NCBI GenBank assembly: GCA_019930625.1
Contig: CP082844.1
Location: 7,130,001 to 7,194,000 of the forward strand
Source of the DNA: Nocardia asteroides
GTDB taxonomy: Bacteria > Actinomycetota > Actinomycetes > Mycobacteriales > Mycobacteriaceae
Direction: 5' to 3'
DNA length: 64,000 bases
In this document: positions 59,501 through 64,000 of the stretch, in pieces
How the letters are laid out: each line of letters starts with the position of its first letter
Numbering within the stretch: position 1 is the stretch's first letter
Made by a program: the position numbers and the translations under genes
The notes under the pieces: generated by a model
What the model saw: only the letters and a program-made list of their open reading frames with translations
Databases searched by the model: none
Told to the model about the DNA's origin: nothing

Positions 59501-61730
59501 ACTCGGCGTAGACATCAAAAGCCTCAATGTCGTCGGTATGCGCAACGTTCCCCCTACCCCGGCGAACTATGCTCAACGTTCCGGGCGCGCTGGACGATCC
59601 GGCCAGCCCGCTGTCGTGCTGACCTACTGCGCCACCGGAAATGCCCACGACGCTTATTACTTCGGACGCAGCCAGGACATGGTCGCCGGAGCGGTCGCGC
59701 CACCGCGGCTCGAGCTCGGGAACCAGGACCTCGTACGCGCCCATGCGCACTCGATCTGGCTGGTGATCTGCGATCTCGACCTCAAAGCCAGCATGGTGGA
59801 TCTCCTCGAGATCGACGAACCAGGCCAGCCGCTGCGCGCTGAGGTGCGTGCGGCCATCGAATCTCCGGCCAATCGAGCGCGTGCTGTGCGCGCGATCGCC
59901 GCGGTCCTCGAGACAACCGAGGAAGTCACCTGGGCGGAGTGGTGGACCGACAGGTGGGTTGCCGACACGGTGGACAACGCAGCTCGGCGATTCGATATGG
60001 CCGCCGACAGGTGGCGCGACCTCTACCGAGAAGCACTGGTGGAACTCGATGCCGCCAATGACGTCCTCAAAACGATCGGCGCGTCCGAGGCCGACAAACG
60101 TCAAGCGCGAGGTCGCATTTCGGAGGCTCGCGCGGCGCTGGACCTGCTGCGGGGGCAAGTCGACGACATCGCCCAGGGGGATTTCTATCCCTACCGGTAT
60201 TTCGCCTCCGAGGGATTCCTGCCCGGCTACTCGTTCCCGCGACTTCCCTTGGCCGCTTTCATTCCGGCGGAGCGACGCACCAGGAACGGCCAAGGCGACT
60301 ATGTCCAACGGCCGAGATTCCTCGCGATCAGCGAGTTCGGTCCCGGCGCCTTCATTTACCACGAAGGCGCCCGCTACGAAGTGAACCGGGTGAGTCTGCC
60401 GGCGCGTGAAGACGGCACCGGAGTGAACATCACAGAGATCAAACGCTGCAATGCTTGCGGCTACTTACATGAGATGAACGGCCCGACCAGTGTGGAGATC
60501 TGCGACCACTGCGGCGCGGATTCGCTCGAAACCCTCGACCGGATGATGCGCCTGATTTCGGTCAAGACTCGTCGCCGTGACCGCATCAGCGCCGACGAGG
60601 ACGAGCGCCAGCGCGCCGGTCATGAAGTGGTCACGACCCTGCGGTTCGTCCCACACGGTGAGCGCGCCGGGCAGCTCACCAGCACAGTGCTTGTCGACGG
60701 CGCCACCGTGGGCACCATGACCTATGGCGACACCGCATTGATCCGGCGGATGAACATCGGGCTGCGTCGCCGCAAGGACAAACACATCAAGGGGTATCTA
60801 CTCGACACTCTGGAAGGCCGGTGGGCGCGGGAAGCGGACCTCGGCAAGAACACCGATGGTGAGGTGCCACGGATCCGGCGGGTCGTGCCCTATGTGGAGG
60901 ACCACCGCAATGCACTGGTGCTGCACCTCGACCCGGCCATCCCGAACGACGTGCGAGTGGCGGCCATGTATGCCCTCAAACGCGCCATCGAAGCCGTTTA
61001 CCAACTCGAGAGCAACGAACTGGCAGCCGAGCCCCTGCCTGGCGGCACCGGCGATCATGCCTGGTCCCGTCTGCTGTTCTTCGAGGCCGCCGAGGGCGGA
61101 GCCGGAGTACTGCGCCGGCTGGCGACAGAGGACGGGCATATCCGTGAGGTGGCCCGCAAAGCACTCGAGATCCTGCATTTCGACCCTGATACCGGAGCCG
61201 ACCTCGGCCACGCCGAGCACGCCGCGGAGGACTGCGCCCAAGCGTGCTACGACTGTCTGCTGTCCTACAGCAACCAATGGGATCACCAGCGGCTCGACCG
61301 GCACTGTGTCACGGAGCTGTTGCGGGATCTGATGCGCGCCGACATCGAGGTCGGCGCGGGCGGGGAAGATCGTGCCGCGCAATTGCGACGTCTCGCGGCG
61401 CAGAGCAACACCCTCGAGCGACGGTTGCTCGCGCTGCTCGACGAGCATGGCTATCGGCTCCCGGATGCGGCCCAGCAACTTGTCGAGGGCTACTACGTTC
61501 GCCCCGACTTCGCGTTTCATACCAGCAGCGCGGATGTCGCGGTGTTCATCGACGGACCTGTGCACGATTCGGCGCATCGAGCCGAGAAGGATACGCAGGC
61601 CCGGACGAAGCTCGTTGATGAAGCCGGGTGGATGGTTTTGCGGTTCCGTTACACAGACGACGATGCCGAATGGCTCCAGACCATCAAGGACAATCCTGAC
61701 GTGTTCGGTACCGGAAGGGTCGGCGCGTGA
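56586..61730 (+). CDS. Giant DEAD/DEAH helicase with DUF1998 and Vsr/DUF559-like nuclease tail
   Basis: 1714 residues. RecA1: Walker A TGTGSGKSMSY (about 113-123), NYVMLELLL, and DELHTYRGRQGADV (about 228). RecA2 comes only after a roughly 700-residue insertion: YCSPTMELGVDIKS (about 965) and YAQRSGRAGRSGQ (about 994). Metal knuckles: CRECG, CPTC, CNACG with CDHCG, and CAQACYDCLLSYSNQ in the DUF1998 region (about 1500-1575). The tail (about 1610-1705), RPDFAF, VAVFIDGPVHDS and KLVDEAGWMVLRFRY, resembles Vsr/DUF559 nucleases. Helicase-DUF1998 pairs occur in DISARM (DrmA plus DrmB) and Druantia (DruE). GTG 56586 is six bases after GGGGAAGG; the frame is open upstream to 56463. Overlaps the next gene (GTGA). 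Confidence 0.85.
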   Translation: MDAFGVLDRILDDYQAFVSGFLNIRDAEVKHKVETEIANGLLWPEPWLALNPAFEPGGTVSELVDHDLLHPGAREIFRIRTEEDRFGREIPFHRHQTDAFAVARRGESYVLTTGTGSGKSMSYIVPIVDRVLRDGSGHGIRAIVVYPMNALANSQLGELEKFLGRDNPEVTFGRYTGQETRAERDDMLQNPPDILLTNYVMLELLLIRPRERTGLIASAADLAFLVLDELHTYRGRQGADVAMLIRRLRGAVGGRRLQCIGTSATLAGPGTRAEQRHQVAELATRIFGTRIPAHNVIGETLRRATSGEVDTPALSARLHAPTPSTWEELHCDPLSVWTERTFGLREDEGELVRQVPTRLRTAAEKLAEQTGADQGICEQKLRELLLAGSRARDDKGRPLFAFKLHQFIGKGDTAYATLEPPGNRYLTTQYQRSSPVGAKGQPLFPLAFCRECGQDYLVVSLDSGAEKFSPRILSGGRGEQAEATGLLFLTDQPWPAANDPAIADFVPDDWVVESGSHRVLDKARRNRLPEIYRVDSFGTITDDGLPVAFFETLHFCPTCKTSYESAQQSEFSRVASLGTEGRASAVTVLSQAVVRTLRTGEDLDADARKFLAFSDNRQDASLQAGHFNDFVLVGLVRSALYRAALTQQERQADEPLTDENLGSRVVAALGGEPADFAKDASTANERIPRTRITRALRDAVTYRLWADLKRGWRITMPNLEQTGQLRLTYFGLEELAEDDSVWAACGEPLAGAEPSTRHQLMQVLLDELRRKLCIESEFLTEEKYDSIKRASQEWLRAPWALSDETGVYAGTAYPGSRPKFEPGSGADHYLSGLGAYGRWLRRPDRFPLYDHPLKPADADIVIESLLKVMAREGVLARIEERNRRTGYRIRADLIEWRAGSGEFRVPDPIRGNQVEGRVNPFFRRFYAETAARLVGLEAREHTAQVDSIKRKEREKLFGAAKLPVLYCSPTMELGVDIKSLNVVGMRNVPPTPANYAQRSGRAGRSGQPAVVLTYCATGNAHDAYYFGRSQDMVAGAVAPPRLELGNQDLVRAHAHSIWLVICDLDLKASMVDLLEIDEPGQPLRAEVRAAIESPANRARAVRAIAAVLETTEEVTWAEWWTDRWVADTVDNAARRFDMAADRWRDLYREALVELDAANDVLKTIGASEADKRQARGRISEARAALDLLRGQVDDIAQGDFYPYRYFASEGFLPGYSFPRLPLAAFIPAERRTRNGQGDYVQRPRFLAISEFGPGAFIYHEGARYEVNRVSLPAREDGTGVNITEIKRCNACGYLHEMNGPTSVEICDHCGADSLETLDRMMRLISVKTRRRDRISADEDERQRAGHEVVTTLRFVPHGERAGQLTSTVLVDGATVGTMTYGDTALIRRMNIGLRRRKDKHIKGYLLDTLEGRWAREADLGKNTDGEVPRIRRVVPYVEDHRNALVLHLDPAIPNDVRVAAMYALKRAIEAVYQLESNELAAEPLPGGTGDHAWSRLLFFEAAEGGAGVLRRLATEDGHIREVARKALEILHFDPDTGADLGHAEHAAEDCAQACYDCLLSYSNQWDHQRLDRHCVTELLRDLMRADIEVGAGGEDRAAQLRRLAAQSNTLERRLLALLDEHGYRLPDAAQQLVEGYYVRPDFAFHTSSADVAVFIDGPVHDSAHRAEKDTQARTKLVDEAGWMVLRFRYTDDDAEWLQTIKDNPDVFGTGRVGA

Positions 61731-64000
61731 CCACCACTGAATTTCCGCCCGGCGCTTTGGTACACGCGCGCGGCAGGGACTGGCTCGTACTCCCCGGCGG
61801 TCCCGAAGGGCTGGTGCTTGCCCGCCCCCTTGGCGGCCGGGAGGACGAAACCACAGTCCTACTACCAGAATTCGACGTCCCGGCCCTCGCCACGTTCCCC
61901 CCGCCGAAGGTCGGCGACCGGGGTGACGCCGCCCGGGCTCGGCTGTTGCGTGACGCCCTGCGCCTGTCCTTCCGGGCCACCGGCGGACCGTTTCGCTCCT
62001 TTGCGAACTTGGCGGTGACGCCGCGGAATTACCAGCTGGATCCGCTCATCATGGCCACCGCGCAGGACACCACCCGACTGCTCATCGCCGACGGTGTCGG
62101 CGTAGGCAAGACAGTCGAAGCGGGTCTGATCGCCGCCGAACTGCTCGCCACCGGGGACGCGCAACGCCTGGCCGTGCTGTGCTCGCCGCAACTCGCACCG
62201 CAGTGGCAAGCCGAGCTGCGCGGCAAGTTCGGCATCGAGGCACAACTGTTGCTGCCGTCGACGGTGAACCGGCTGAAGGTCCCCTGGGGCTCCACCATCT
62301 ATGAGCACTACCCCTACCTGGTGGTCTCCACCGACTTCATCAAGCAGCGCAGCCGACGCGACGAATTCGTGCTCCACTGCCCCGAACTCGTCATCGTGGA
62401 TGAAGCGCACACAGCGGTGGCCGCCGGCACTGTCGGCAACACACAGGCGCATTTGCGTTACACCGTGCTGCGCAAGATCGCCGACGATCCGGCCCGGCAT
62501 CTTCTGCTGCTCACGGCCACCCCGCACAGCGGCGACGATCATGCCTGGCAGTCGCTTATCGGACTACTAGATCCCCGGCTCGCGCAGCTTCCGGCCGATT
62601 TGTCCGGGCGAGACCGGGAGGAGGACCGCAAGCTACTGGCGAAGTTCATGATCCAACGCCAGCGCGGCGACGTCCGCAAGTATGTCGACGGTGAAAACAC
62701 CCCGTTCCCGAAGCGCGAATCCACTGAACTCAGCTACACGCTCGCCCCCGCCTACCGCGCCCTGTTCGATGACGTCATGGCGTTCGCGCGCCAGCAGGTA
62801 AGCGATCCGGGGCTGAACACGGTGCGGCAACGAGTGCGGTGGTGGTCGGCGATCGCGCTACTGCGCTGTCTCGCGTCGAGTCCTGCCGCGGCGGAGCAAA
62901 CATTGCTCAAGCGCTCAGCGCTCGCGTCCGTCGACAAAGCGGACGACGCCGATGCCCTGGCCGTCCCACGGGTGCTCGATGGCGACTTGGACGAAGCGCT
63001 GGAAGGCGAGGACGCCGCGCTCGGCGCCGACACCACCGATCCCGATGCGCCGGACCGTTCGACACGTCGCCGACTGCGCGAGCTCGCGGCCGCCGCCGCG
63101 GCGCTGAAAGGTCCGGCAGCGGACGCGAAGCTGGGACGGCTGATACCTATACTTCGGGATCTGATCGAAGACGGCTATCACCCGATCGTGTTCTGCCGCT
63201 ATATCCCTACCGCCGAATACCTCGCCGACCACCTGCGCACCGCGCTTTCCAAGAAACATCGCGACCTGCGTGTCGAAGCGGTCACCGGCCTTCTTCCCCC
63301 GGAGGAGCGAGAGGACCGGATCGCGGGATTGACCGAGCACGACGGTGCGCGGCTGCTCGTCGCGACGGACTGTCTGTCGGAAGGCATCAACCTCCAGGAC
63401 GGCTTCACCGCGGTCGTGCACTATGACCTTGCCTGGAACCCGACCCGTCATGAGCAGCGCGAGGGTCGCGTCGACCGGTTCGGCCAACGCGCGGGCACCG
63501 TCCGCACCGTCACCTACTACGGCGAGGACAACGGCATCGACGGCGTTGTCCTCCAGGTGCTGATCCGGCGGCATGAGAACATTCGGCGCAGCACCGGGAT
63601 CTCGGTACCGGTCCCGGTCGACTCGACCACCGTGATGAAAGCGATCTGGGAGTCGTTGTTGTTGCGGGGCACCGCCACCGACCAACTCGCCTTGGACTTC
63701 GGCGGTGCGACCTCCGATTCGCTGGCCGCCGCGGTGGATGTGCGGTGGAGCGACGCCGCGCAGCGCGAGAAAGCCTCCCGCTCACGGTTCCGCCAGGTCG
63801 GACTGCCCCGTGAGGAGGTCGTCGACGTCCTCACCGCGGTACGGCGCTCGCTGGGCGGCCCCGCCGACGCCGAAACCTTCACCCGCGATGCCTTGTCTTT
63901 GTTGTCCGCGCAGATCAGCCCCACCGACGAGGGATTCACCGCTCGTATCGACACACTGCCGCCCGCGGTGCGTGATCAGCTTCCTCCGGTCAAGGATCAC
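61727..64000 (+). CDS. SNF2/RapA-type helicase, DISARM DrmD-like (partial, runs off the window)
   Basis: The first 758 codons are present. An N-terminal beta-rich segment (about 1-60) precedes the SNF2 core: Q-like YQLDPLIM, Walker A DGVGVGKTVEAGL, CSPQLAPQWQ, DEAH, LLTATPHSGDD, then after an acidic insertion (about 410-450) the C-terminal lobe with IVFCRYIPTAEYLADHL, ATDCLSEGINLQDG and HEQREGRVDRFGQ. This is the layout of HepA/RapA relatives such as DrmD of class 1 DISARM. GTG 61727 overlaps the giant helicase stop by 4 bp, so the two are translationally coupled. The C-terminus and any methyltransferase partner lie beyond the edge. Confidence 0.85.
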   Translation, partial: MTTTEFPPGALVHARGRDWLVLPGGPEGLVLARPLGGREDETTVLLPEFDVPALATFPPPKVGDRGDAARARLLRDALRLSFRATGGPFRSFANLAVTPRNYQLDPLIMATAQDTTRLLIADGVGVGKTVEAGLIAAELLATGDAQRLAVLCSPQLAPQWQAELRGKFGIEAQLLLPSTVNRLKVPWGSTIYEHYPYLVVSTDFIKQRSRRDEFVLHCPELVIVDEAHTAVAAGTVGNTQAHLRYTVLRKIADDPARHLLLLTATPHSGDDHAWQSLIGLLDPRLAQLPADLSGRDREEDRKLLAKFMIQRQRGDVRKYVDGENTPFPKRESTELSYTLAPAYRALFDDVMAFARQQVSDPGLNTVRQRVRWWSAIALLRCLASSPAAAEQTLLKRSALASVDKADDADALAVPRVLDGDLDEALEGEDAALGADTTDPDAPDRSTRRRLRELAAAAAALKGPAADAKLGRLIPILRDLIEDGYHPIVFCRYIPTAEYLADHLRTALSKKHRDLRVEAVTGLLPPEEREDRIAGLTEHDGARLLVATDCLSEGINLQDGFTAVVHYDLAWNPTRHEQREGRVDRFGQRAGTVRTVTYYGEDNGIDGVVLQVLIRRHENIRRSTGISVPVPVDSTTVMKAIWESLLLRGTATDQLALDFGGATSDSLAAAVDVRWSDAAQREKASRSRFRQVGLPREEVVDVLTAVRRSLGGPADAETFTRDALSLLSAQISPTDEGFTARIDTLPPAVRDQLPPVKDH

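Overview
The window is high-GC actinobacterial chromosome and looks like Nocardia or a close relative. The evidence is mycolata-type cell-envelope genes (mptA, pimB, pknL), the actinobacterial bcc-aa3 respiratory genes, frequent GTG/TTG starts, and gene order that largely follows M. tuberculosis Rv2174 to Rv2218 as I remember it. No rRNA, tRNA or CRISPR array was seen.

Positions 1-8.2 kb hold the end of crtI, the mannosyltransferase mptA overlapping crtB, a small DNA-binding protein (Rv2175c type) divergent from the PASTA kinase pknL, aroG, and a DEDDh exoribonuclease. From 8.2 to 12.7 kb the minus strand carries ctaE-qcrC-qcrA-qcrB, which supply cytochrome bcc and oxidase subunit III. The rest of that respiratory set, ctaC-ctaF, lies at 30.4-31.95 kb. 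From 12.9 to 17.4 kb come an RraB-like protein, trpD, a stand-alone Lrp-type ligand-binding protein and an exonuclease/GIY-YIG fusion.

From 17.9 to 26.7 kb there are two secreted NlpC/P60 hydrolases, a membrane-anchored metalloprotease and an envelope-linked run: pimB, an SRPBCC-like protein, an SRPBCC protein, a Get3/ArsA-like ATPase, a small Cys protein, a ROK kinase and a PlsC-type acyltransferase. Then follow a PhoD-like phosphatase, an FAD oxidoreductase, asnB, adoK, erpA, a DUF3043-type membrane protein and a DJ-1/AraC regulator divergent from a 53-residue membrane peptide. Next come cobU-cobT-cobS, a metallo-beta-lactamase-fold hydrolase, ilvE, gcvT, an acetyltransferase divergent from a zinc-knuckle TetR regulator, pepB, the lipoylated E2 gene sucB/dlaT, and lipB-lipA.

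After lipA (53.64 kb) the character changes to accessory DNA. There is a broken DUF3320-type gene, a Fic protein with an AT-rich promoter, and then an old 116-bp copy of the lipA 3' end carrying a stop codon. Beyond it lies a two-gene overlapping operon running off the window: a 1714-residue DEAD/DEAH helicase with DUF1998 and a Vsr/DUF559-like nuclease tail, and a SNF2-type helicase resembling DISARM DrmD. This looks like a phage-defence island, and the helicase pair is the best candidate for an undescribed or variant system.

A family of intergenic repeats (about 100-180 bp, at least six copies or part copies) with an internal inverted repeat is scattered between genes in the first half of the window.
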